NCBI GenBank assembly: GCA_002812745.2
Contig: NCSJ02000424.1
Location: 1-33,572 of the forward strand
Length of the DNA stretch: 33,572 bases
From: Scytalidium lignicola
Taxonomy: Eukaryota > Ascomycota > Leotiomycetes
Direction of reading: 5' to 3'
The notes below the pieces were generated by a model. That model did not search any database and had not been told where the DNA came from. It saw only the letters and a list, made by a program, of their open reading frames with translations. The position numbers and the translations under genes are program-made. Below are positions 21,348 through 30,729 of the stretch, in pieces (position 1 is the stretch's first letter; each line of letters begins with the position of its first letter).

Positions 21348-23442
21348 CTATTCGAATTCCATAAAATCTTGATCCAACCATAATGGTTTTGTAGCTGTAG
21401 TTGTAGTTGTAGTTGTAGCTGTAGCTGTAGCTGTAGTAGTATAGGTAATATCTGTTACCCATAGATCATCTACTACTGTTCCAGGCCGCTCAACAACATT
21501 CTCTACAGCTATATACTGGCTTGATTGAAAGTTGTATGTGCTATCCAATATAAAATCAACTTCTTGCTCTTCGTTTATAGATATTGTAGTTCCTTGGAGT
21601 GTTGTTGGATCAACTGGTTTATTAGGTGTTTCTACTAATAAATATGCTGGCACTAAGTGTTGTTTTATCTTCCTCCCTTGAGTAATACGTTGAATTGCAA
21701 TCTTTTGTTCCTTTTCCTTTGCTCTCTACTCCTTCAGGTCTTCAAGATATATCTTTTTAATCTGTGATTCTTGTTTCCTTTGAGTAATTTGAGCTTGTTT
21801 TTGTAAAGTAGCTTCTTCCTTTTGCTTCTTGATATGAAGTTATTCTCGAAGATCAATAACATAACCTTTATCTTTAGACTTAGTTATCCTTTTTCGGCTT
21901 CTTACTTTGACTTCTGATAGTTGTTTTTAATTTAATATTCTTAAAGATTGTTCAGTGCTTGTAAGATTTAAATAATCAAGTACAAATTTCATGCCTTTTA
22001 TTGTTAATAAGTACTAATATGTTAAAGAACTTGAAAATACTTTTAGAATATATATTTCAAGTTCTTCTAAAGCTTGAATACTATAATATACTGTTTTTGG
22101 TATAACAAGAAGAGTTGGAAATGTTAGCTCTAGTTCTTTTAGCTGATCAAGAGTTGAATATACATATAATTTTACTAGTGTTTTCTCTACTTCTATTAGC
22201 TATATATTACTTTTACAAAAAGTATAATGTACAATTATTTCTATAAAGGNTTTTCTTTTAAATTTCATTCAAATTATAAAAAAAAAAAAGTAATTGTATA
22301 TTTAGATTCAAGGTGTATAAGAGCTTCATGGACAACTTGTTTATAGTAATATTTGTATGGTCAAAATACATTTATATCTAAAGGTTGAATAATATACATA
22401 AAGTATGATGGAAATCATAAAAGAATAATATGATACTTTGTAACAAGCTTTATAAACTCTGTAGATTCATGAGATTCATGACCATTTACAAGAAGAAGCT
22501 TATTCTTGATTAGTTAGTTTGTTTTTGAATTGATATATATACACTTTTGTGAATGCTATATTCCTTCTTTTACTTTAGAATATTTGATAAAATATTGTAA
22601 TTACATAACTTTAACCTTATTATTTGTATAAACNTTTTTCAGTAGAAATAAGGTATATATGATTAAGGAGGTTCTCTTATACTCAACTTTCCATAATCCA
22701 TACACCTTCAACAAGTATAACAAGTGGAATAGGTGCTTTTCTATTAGCTAAGACATATTCTATAATAGTGACAGACTTACGATTCTGAAAGGTACCTTCA
22801 TAAAGCTAATAATTTATTAGCAAAAGAATGTACTTAAGAGAATATATCTATTTCAATTACCTCTTTAATTTCTACTGGTACAATAACCTTCTCTCCAAGT
22901 GTAACATTAACCCAAAAGTCTGTTTTATCTATATTATAAATATCATACCTCTCAACTTTATTTTCGTACTTTAAATCCTTGTATTTCAAAAACCATTGTT
23001 TTATTTCCTCCTTATCTTAAGCTTGAATTCGCTCCTTTTTGATTGGTTTGGTGGTAATAATATGGAAAGCTAGATTATCCTTTAAAAATCATTGTAACCA
23101 TGTCCTAAATAGCTCTTCTCCACTGTTATTAAGATGTGTAGCTGCCCTTATAACCATAGCTCTGTTCAGTGGATTTCCATCATATGCTTGAGTTTGAATA
23201 TGTGTGCATAAAGCTTCGATTTGGTATGGCTTTAAGAAAGAAGGACGTCCGCAAGGCTTATTAGCCTTTTGAATAAGGGTCAATTGACATTGAATTGCTT
23301 TGCGGAGAGTGTTGACTTTGAGCTTGAATATATTTGCTGTAGCTGTAACTGTAGCACGATTATCAGGGTCGTTTTGGTTGTCAAGATACCACTGAACAGC
23401 TTCTTTCAATTGATCATTCATAGTAGAATTAGTCCTCGGCAT
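21348..23442 (-). pseudogene. pogo/Fot1-like transposase relic, element 2
   Basis: The N-terminal frame (23442-23089, 117 codons) carries the helix-turn-helix (TANIFKLKVNTLRKAIQ) and aligns well with element 1, sharing LKPYQ and QAYDGN. Beyond it the DDE region survives only in pieces. The first acid is in NIDKTDF, where element 1 has NIDET. The second reads LLVNGHESHES, with Asn (codon 22484-22486) in place of the catalytic Asp. The third is IIQPLDINVF. Both changes fit G-to-A decay on the coding strand. The C-terminal frame (21653-21348) ends WLDQDFMEFE and includes a Thr/Ala run encoded by a hexanucleotide repeat. Not functional as it stands. Confidence 0.87.
21391..21441. repeat. GTAG[C/T]T hexanucleotide microsatellite in element 2
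   Basis: About eight units of GTAGCT/GTAGTT in a row. On the minus strand, the coding strand, this reads as alternating Thr and Ala/Thr codons just before the conserved WLDQDF end of the transposase frame. Element 1 has no such run at the matching place. Confidence 0.8.
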
Positions 23443-23528
23443 GATTAAATGTATTTAATCTCAAAAATGTATGGTAATTGCAGTATAAACGCGAGATCAA
23501 GTACGTGATTTTAATGTTTGGGTTTACG

Positions 23529-23629
23529 CGAAAGGTGACGGGATTTTTGGAAGGTGATGGAATTTTGGCGNCAACTACCCCTGGGTNAGTTGGTCAGCGA
23601 TAAAACAGCGTACGAGCGCAACCGACTAT
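23529..23629 (-). repeat. terminal inverted repeat of element 2 (right copy)
   Basis: Reverse complement of 21172-21271 apart from two N bases: at 23571, replacing a C, and at 23587, an extra position. Both fall in the palindrome (23571-23593), where hairpin folding is likely to disturb sequencing. Confidence 0.92.
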
Positions 23630-23631
23630 TA

Positions 23632-24939
23632 GGTGTCAGGTGGATTTATTCAGGGGGCTTCATCTGGAAAGATGCAACCGAGCCAAATATAGAGAGTCTC
23701 CCTAGTAAAGACTCCAGTGCAAGTTAATCCCAACCCGACAAATACGTCGCTGTAAAACAATTATTACAGAAGCAATCAACTTCAGACCTACATTAGAATA
23801 TGCATCTGTTTTAACATCTCATATAGATTCAAGGATGCAACGGTTCCCTCGTCTGGCAGCCTGGCATTGTCTCTAGTGTAACCATCGCGAATTATTCCCC
23901 CTCCCTCATATCGCCCAATCCTACATTAGCCACCTGCCTTTTCTATCGATTGTCGATCGTCCGTTATCACAAAAGAACGGGAAGCATTGTGTGTGCCAAG
24001 ATAGCGCCACGTTGTGCTACATTACCATTCTGAGAGAGCTAAGTAAACGTTTCAAGGATTGTGTATGGCTTATTTGATCTCGGTTGAAAGAAAAAGTCCG
24101 TGGTGACTGGTGGGTTGCATCATCTCACTGCCAGTGTTTCATGAGCTTAATTAATTCTCCTGAGCTTCACGCCCCTTTCTGCGCGCATGTGCCTCCCTTA
24201 TGATCAGACGAAAGCTTGATCTCCCATTTTCTAACCCGTCTATCTTGCTTCCTTGCCAATAGCACTTGTGAAAACACATTAATAATGCCCCTAGCATCAC
24301 GTCCTCGCCATTTTTAATTATGATTTGTTTTCTAGGGTCAGGCAAAACGAAATTCCACGGCACATCTCACCTCAACCTTGCAAGGGTAGTTATAGCGCAA
24401 AGATGCTAGGTGGCTAATGGAGATGTGGAGTGGGCAGCGGCGCCGTGAAGGCACGACCCTAGTCCCAGGAACGTCGCATCTTATTAGCCAGTTCCCCCTG
24501 ATACTGTATAGTGGTTTTCGTCCAAAGTTCTTTATCGAGAACTGTCTCCGGCTTTCATTACCGCTGCTACCCCCAGCGATAGACTCAAGGGGCCTTGTTA
24601 GTGACTACTACATCACGAGACTACCACCCGCTCTGTGTGACCATGTAACGTCTCCTTCCATATATGTAAGTGTATTGCGATTAGAGCCGTCCAAGGCTTG
24701 ATTGAGATGGAACCACCAGAGCACCTCCTGAGCCTAAGTGGTGTCCATGGTTTTGTTCTCAGGGAAGTATAAGTATATACCGTGATGTCCTCTTACTGTT
24801 GGTTCTTTCTTCCTTCCTCACCAAGAGCATATTTGCCTGTATCACATTCCTTCAGGTCCTTGACGGATCGTGCATCTCCTTTTAGCTAGCTATACTTTTC
24901 TTGTACATACTTACATATCTACTACCGATCTCTATTAAC
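23632..24939. other. intergenic region upstream of the chitinase gene
   Basis: This region covers the right flank of element 2 and the chitinase promoter. No exon is supported; the open frames at 24151-24363 and 24417-24701 lack motifs. A CTGGGG-type CreA-like site can be read on the minus strand near 24570, but such short sites are common by chance. Confidence 0.5.
24768..24779 (+). promoter_or_regulatory. TATA-like element of the chitinase gene
   Basis: TATAAGTATATA lies about 160 bp before the ATG at 24940 and is followed by a pyrimidine-rich stretch (TTCTTTCTTCCTTCCTCACC), as is usual at fungal transcription starts. Confidence 0.45.
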
Positions 24940-26280
24940 ATGCATTTCCCCACCTTACTTACTAGCCTCGGCTTCATGGCCAGCGCAGCATCAGCAGCGC
25001 CACACACTCTCTCCTCACGCCAGTCGCCCAGCGGTCAGAACGTTGTCTATTGGGGCCAGAACGGTGGTGGGACAGTTGAGAACAACGATCTCTCCGCCTA
25101 TTGCACTTCCACCTCAGGTATCGATATCCTCGTCCTAGCCTTCTTGTACGAGTTTGGTCGTGGCGACGAGATCCCGTCCGGCACAATTGGGCAGTCGTGC
25201 TTCATCAGCACTTCAGGCGAAGGTCAGAATTGCGAGGCTTTAACTCAAGCCATCGCCACGTGCCAGGCAGCTGGTGTCAAGATCATTCTGTCAGTTGGTG
25301 GCGCGTCTGGATCGTATTCTTTATCATCACAGGCCGAGGCCGAAACGATCGGCCAGTATATATGGGAGTCTTACGGGAACTCAGGCAACACCACCGTGCA
25401 GCGGCCCTTCGGAGACAACTTCGTTAACGGCTTTGACTTTGACATCGAGGTTAACGAAGGCAGCCAGTACTATCCTTACATGATCTCTACGATACGTTCC
25501 AACTTTGCCTCCGACCCCAGCAACACTTATTACATCACTGGCGCACCTCAGTGTCCTATCCCTGAGCCTAACATGGGGATAATCATAGGCAATGCCACGT
25601 TTGACTATCTCTGGGTTCAGTTCTACAACAATAACAATTATACTCACCCCTGTGCTCTTGGTTTTGATGGTAACGCACCTTTTAACTATGATCAGTGGGT
25701 GTCTACTATTGCCGGCACCCCATCTGCCAATGCCAAGATCTTTATCGGCGTACCTGCTGCTCCGCTGGCTGCCAATGGTGCCCCGAGCGGCGAGACATAC
25801 TATATCACGCCGGATCAGCTTGCAACACTCGTTGGTGAATATAAGAGCGATCCCTCATTCGGGGGTGTGATGATGTGGAACGCCGGCTTCTCTGATACGA
25901 ACGTCAATGATGGTTGTACCTATGCCCAGGAGGCTCATAACATCCTATTGACTGGCTCCACTTGCTCAGGCACGGGGCCAAGTAAGCCCACAACGACCTC
26001 CACAACCGTGGGGCCAACTTCTACAAATACTACCACGCGTACTTCGTCTACTTCAACGACGCCACCAACAGGTACCCCGACGGGAACAGTTCCTCAGTGG
26101 GGCCAGGTTAGTACTTTCTCAAGAAAATAGCCCATCTTCTCTCTTAGCACGTCTCTATTATGAAAAATTCAACTTTCTAACAGTATACAGTGTGGTGGTG
26201 AAGGTTACACGGGCCCAACGGCATGCCAGTCTCCGTATCAATGCGTTGCCACCTCCGTTTGGTGGGCTCAATGTGAATGA
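24940..26280 (+). CDS. GH18 class III chitinase with C-terminal CBM1
   Basis: A secreted endochitinase-type enzyme. I chose ATG 24940 because it gives a signal peptide (MHFPTLLTSLGFMASAASA). The GH18 barrel follows from NVVYWGQNGG (about residue 34). It includes the substrate-binding block IILSVGGASGS (115-125) and the catalytic motif GFDFDIE, with Glu170 as the acid. A Thr/Ser/Pro-rich linker leads to a CBM1 (residues 386-418) with four cysteines (CGGEGYTGPTAC...QC...QC) and WW in the binding face. Two exons, 24940-26106 and 26191-26280, are split by an 84-bp intron (GTTAGT..TACAG) between WGQ and CGG inside the CBM1. The product is 418 aa. Retaining the intron would end the protein after WGQVSTFSRK, without the binding module. 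The role could be remodelling of its own wall or attack on other fungi or insects. Confidence 0.92.
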
Positions 26281-27518
26281 AGATCTTCCTTTTAAACACA
26301 TTTTTATCAAGGATCGTTGACGATCTTTTGGAGGAGAATATAAAGAAACGAATATATCTGGAATGATATTATAAAGTTACACGATTCCATCATTATATGA
26401 TTATTTTACGACAAGTCATACAGTCAATTTCATATAGAACTAACGTTATTTGAATTCNAAAATTTGAAGATTTTATGAAAATCCTGCTTGTGTTTAACTG
26501 ACACTAATATAATTCCTGCTGTAATACTCTAAAGCACTCTAATCAATGTTTACTTAAAGGCTTCACTTATATCCACATGAAATTACCAATACCGCCTATT
26601 GTACAAATCACCCCGAACTCAAATCAACTTTACCAGTTAAGCTACAAGTGCTTTGTACTATACTAATTATAATAGATCTCTAGTACTATAGTTACCATAG
26701 CTATAGTGCATTACACTATTTTGATAGCTACAATTATAATGCAATATAAGTTGTATGGTTACTATAACATACTATAACTGCAGTTTCTGTAACTATAGAC
26801 GTTGTAGTTAATAATCGCTATAGTTAGCCACGCCGAGGTCACTGTAAAGCTAGTTCTGTAGTTCGACTCGACAATATGTAGATTACCTATTGTGATTTGT
26901 ATGAGTAAGCTTTGTAAGATGGCCCTCACAATGTAGTAATCAACTCTAATTCTCATAACTTGAAGTCTTGAGACGAGGAACTGATAACATCATTACCTAA
27001 TACTGTAATAATGTAACTCGATTTTACAATCTTAAACTGTAAATACCTAGCAGATATAACGGTCTCTAGAATAAGACACCGACCTCATAACTCAACATTA
27101 TTCTAACCTAGAAATCTTGTCTATGAGAATAATATGGCCCTGTCATGGCCCTGTCCTTTTCAACGTGTTTAACATTGTACAAATTACAATTTCAAATGAT
27201 GTCTAAGTAAAGTCTTATCATTTTGTTCAACAGAATCATTATTTTATGTTTTCCGGATGATGAATCGGAGACCTGAACTTTTAAACTACTTAAGGACATC
27301 ATTGCCTTTGATACCCCCATCCCACGGTTTGATAATCTTGATTTCCAGCTTATCCGCGTGGTCCCCACCTTCCTGAACCGTTCATCCCACACTATAACGT
27401 TTAGGAGTGGCTATGGACTGGCAGTTGTCATCAGGATTATATACTTATCAATAAAAGAAACAAAACAAAAGAAAACAAAGAAAGATACGATCTGTATCTT
27501 TTATAATTGATGGGTTCT
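26281..27518. other. AT-rich spacer with short imperfect inverted repeats
   Basis: No gene seen. Between about 26670 and 26830 the sequence is dense in CTATAG/TATAGTT-like words. It includes a small hairpin (ATAGTG, five bases, CACTAT) and GTTACCATA facing TATGGTTAC about 60 bp away. These could be remains of a small non-autonomous element, but no terminal duplication can be shown. One N lies at 26458. Confidence 0.45.
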
Positions 27519-28828
27519 TTAGATACCCAGCTCTTGGCTAGCTAAAGCAACCCCCTTAACCCTATTCGTAATCTTTTCGAAGGCAATATCTCTCACAAAG
27601 TCTGGGTTTCCATGCTTGGGCTTAACATCAATCGAGAAAGGCGAGAATCCGCAATCATCGGTTGCACCTAACTGATCTTTCGCGATATACTTGCTTGCAG
27701 TAATCAAAGCATCCCTGACCTGCTCTGGCGTCTCAACAATCGGATTAAGAGGATCGATTACACCAATGAAAGCAACTTGCTTCACACCTTCCGCATCCCT
27801 CCGAATCGTCCGACCAATTTCTTAATACACTTTCTCCTTGTCCTTCTCGCTTGCAAGTTGGATGAGGAAGTAGCCTGCATTGATCTGAAATAAGCTGGGT
27901 AGGAGCTCATGGTAGTCGACGTCGGACGAGTGCACACTGTCGCAGTCACCTCCTGGGCAAGTGTGAATGCCGATGTCCTTTCGCTCCTCGGCAGTGAAAT
28001 TGGCCAGCACTTGATTGTTGAGATCAATAAATGTCTTCAACAAAGCGGCCCCCGTCCAAGGGTTTCTCGGGTCGTTCTTAGCCGCCAGTCTGCCCTCAGT
28101 GAAATCGATGCTCACTCTTTTGGCGCCAGCTGCAAAGCAACCACGGATATCTTTGACGCATTCCGCGACTAGATCGTTTACAAAATCGCTTTTAGCATAG
28201 CCTTCGACTTCTCCAGTCAGAGGATACGTCAAGTACATCATGGATGGTGCGATGACGGCCTGTTTCATGGGTTTGGCGGCGTAAGGCTTAGATAACTTAA
28301 AGTTGTCGTAAGCAAAGGTTTTATATTTGAAAGGGCCTTTCACGAGTCGAGGGAGTTGGCGGTGATGCCCATCATCAAAGATGGCAAAGTATTGGCCGTC
28401 AGCTTTCATATTGTCTACGAGTCCAGTTCCATCCAGGGTACTGCAAAAGTTAGTTCTGTGATATAAGGCCAAGATAAGAGAAAACGAACTCTGTAATAGG
28501 ATAGGTCGCGAAGCTGCTGGCCCTCTGTTTTCCATCGGTGACAAGCTCCTGGCCCGTAGCTTCCATGCGTTTGATACTATCTTCAGCAGCCTTGTCTTGA
28601 GCTTTCAGGAGCTCAGCAATGGCAATTTTCCCAGCATCATAGTCAGCATAGGCCTGCTGAAGGTCTATGACACTGTGTTAGGTTTCCGGATCTCGCAATG
28701 GCAGAAGACGTTAAACATCGAAGAACTACTCACACACGGGCCGCGGGAGGGATCCTGACGTTAAATTAGCAGTGCATTTATATGAGGAAAAGATTAAGTA
28801 TACCAACACATTCGGTTGGAATAGGCAT
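27519..28828 (-). pseudogene. MetE/UROD-like gene, interrupted
   Basis: Resembles fungal cobalamin-independent methionine synthase C-domain-like (UROD/MetE-like) proteins. A likely start at 28828 gives MPIPTECVGSLPRP over two small exons (28828-28804, 28754-28736). Exon 3 (28672-28486) reads QQAYADYDAGK and ends SSFATYPITEF. The main block reads DGHHRQLPRLVKGPF, VIAPSMMYLTYP, SIDFTEGRLA and GIHTCPGGDCDSVHSSDVDY, then DDCGFSPF; the His, Cys and later Cys fit zinc ligands of MetE. Two lesions are seen. A TAA at 27822-27824 breaks an otherwise continuous frame (EKVY-stop-EIGRTIRRDAEG). Also, canonical splicing of intron 3 (GTTTTC..TTGCAG, next exon at 28440) leaves the next exon one base out of phase. 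Sequencing error is possible, but two independent defects favour a pseudogene. Confidence 0.68.
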
Positions 28829-30729
28829 GGCTGAATCAAGGTCTAAAAGAAGTAGAAATATCTGTGTGTAACTAGTCAGTCGTTGGTGTAACGGTCATAA
28901 TGATTATGAGGGGCAGCTGAAAAATAGGTCCTTGAGCTTGAAGAACTACCCCTCTTCCCGAATCAATGATGCCCCGTGGATGTACACGTGTATACACATA
29001 ATTAGTACCCCCAACCTTTCTGAGGCTAGCAAAATCAAGTTAAAAAGCTCCAATCCGTCGAAATCAATCGGAATTAGAGGATCAGATCGCCAGTCTAAGG
29101 TACGAAACAACTCGGTGGTTGTAATTTTGCTCATGGGAAATGGAGTTTTCATCATTACAGACGCAGTGGTATTTACATTTCGAGTAATCCAAGTCTCACT
29201 TAAGCTATTCGTTGAACCATTGATCGGGATTGTTGCATTAACTCGCTGGAAACTACCGGAATTATTCTCTTATCTTGCTTACGCCGAAGATGCCATGGAT
29301 CTAAGTTTAGCTCATAGTCAAAGCGACTTGTTGTATGGTTCGCGTGCCGTAAGGTAAGCACGTCCGGTAAATACGGTACAATACGAAATTTAAAGGTTTT
29401 CAAGATTAGATGAGAAGAGAACGATGAGATTCCCCAGCATCAGAACAAAAAGGTGGCTTGTAGTTGGACCTGTCAAGAGCTGCTAATACGGATGCCTGAT
29501 TCCTTGAATCTGCAGGGCGTCGGGAGTGCTTCGGGGGTTCCTTACAGCATACCACAGCGCAGCTACGTGCCGCACAAGTGCTGGTACCCTAATGCAAGAG
29601 CCCAGGAACCAGACCTGTAGCGGGACCTGAGCCACTCGGCAAAGCTTAAATTAATCTGAACCCCTCTTACAGGATGTATTCTATCGACATCAACCCTTCT
29701 TTGTTAGGGCTGGTGGCTTGGCTTAAACGAAAAATTCCGTCGATGGTTTCATTAAGCAGGGCGCTTCATCATGCCAGCGGTACCGATTTGCTAGAGATTC
29801 ACCAAGCAACAACGCCATGGCTGCCGTCCTCAATCCTTATTTCTTGGCGGACGCTCTGTTGGGAACAAGCTTTACACCAACCCCTTACTTTACCCGTTAG
29901 ATCCACACAGCATGCTCCATATAGCGGTAATGGTCTTAGGCTACAGTAACATATTAAAGAAATCGAGATCCTGATCAGAAAATCAAGGCTTTGATCGGCG
30001 CCGAGATGCAGAGCAAGGAAGCACACTTTCAACAACCCAGGTGAAGATACACCAGCTGGACAATACTTCCATTTATCTCGAATGTACACGTCTTATTGCT
30101 GAACGTCAACCTGCTATCCAGGATCATCAAGGTATGTTTACGGTATGGTTGTGTTTGGGGGTTCGCTGTACCATGGTCGATAATGGGAACAGAATTGGTT
30201 GTATAATTTTATAGGTAGAGAGATAATTTTATAGGTAGAGAGATCAATTGACTTGAATAAGTACCAATATGTGAGTGAGTACCAGTACAATGGAACCAAC
30301 TGACCAGGTACAAATACGCCCTTAAGCACTAACTACGACACCCAGCTCGTTAAGGCAAGCCAAGTTTAGCCAAATAGCTGCAAGTTATCGGAGCAGGGAC
30401 CCTCCTTTCATTTCAGGGGCATTATAATTTTTTTCCTCTCTGAATGATGCCGAAAACGGAAGAGTTAAAAGATGAAAGACGCGCATCCCTAGTATGTCTG
30501 CCCCATCGATAATCTCAGGGCATTTTTGCTCAACTCCGAGTCCACGCATGAAAGTAGCAAATTGAGGAACTTCCCTTGTAAAGTGTCTTTTGATCCTTCC
30601 TAAAAGTTTCTTAAATCTGTGTAACCTCTTATGTTTTGGCACTTCTATCAGCCATTTCCTTCGATTGCCATACTGGAGTCGACAACCCCCAACCACTAGA
30701 ATCGTTTACTCCAGTAACCAACAGTCAAA
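28829..30729. other. intergenic spacer with weak coding-like fragments
   Basis: No gene can be defended. Around 29960-30130 on the plus strand two short frames look somewhat protein-like (KIKALIGAEMQSKEAHF, and HQLDNTSIYLECTRLIAE in another frame) but are out of phase and have no flanking exons. They may be an exon relic. A perfect 20-bp tandem duplication lies at 30203-30242. Confidence 0.45.
30203..30242. repeat. perfect 20-bp tandem duplication
   Basis: The unit ATAATTTTATAGGTAGAGAG occurs twice back to back with no mismatch, in non-coding DNA. The lack of divergence implies a recent event. Confidence 0.9.

Larger units (their letters stand above)
21172..23629 (-). mobile_element. Fot1/pogo-type DNA transposon, element 2 (about 2.46 kb)
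   Basis: A second pogo-type element in the opposite orientation. It has TIRs of 100 bp (21172-21271 and 23529-23629), flanked by TA at 21170-21171 and 23630-23631. The left TA is the right TA of element 1, so one inserted at the border of the other and their 3' ends face each other. Its TIR sequence differs from element 1 outside the palindrome, so it is a separate subfamily. The interior has more stops and changes than element 1. Three of the seven N bases in the window fall inside its body or its right TIR palindrome's first base, and a fourth is inserted within that palindrome. Confidence 0.9.

Noticed and set aside
24151..24701. Open frames upstream of the chitinase gene
   Set aside because: Short, no motif, and they overlap the likely promoter region.
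28932..29357. 141-codon plus-strand open frame upstream of the MetE-like gene
   Set aside because: No recognisable motif; lies in the 5' flank of the minus-strand gene and has mixed, unconvincing composition.
29940..30160. Protein-like fragments KIKALIGAEMQSKEAHF and HQLDNTSIYLECTRLIAE
   Set aside because: They lie in different frames with no usable intron between them and no neighbouring exons; possibly an exon relic but not enough to call.
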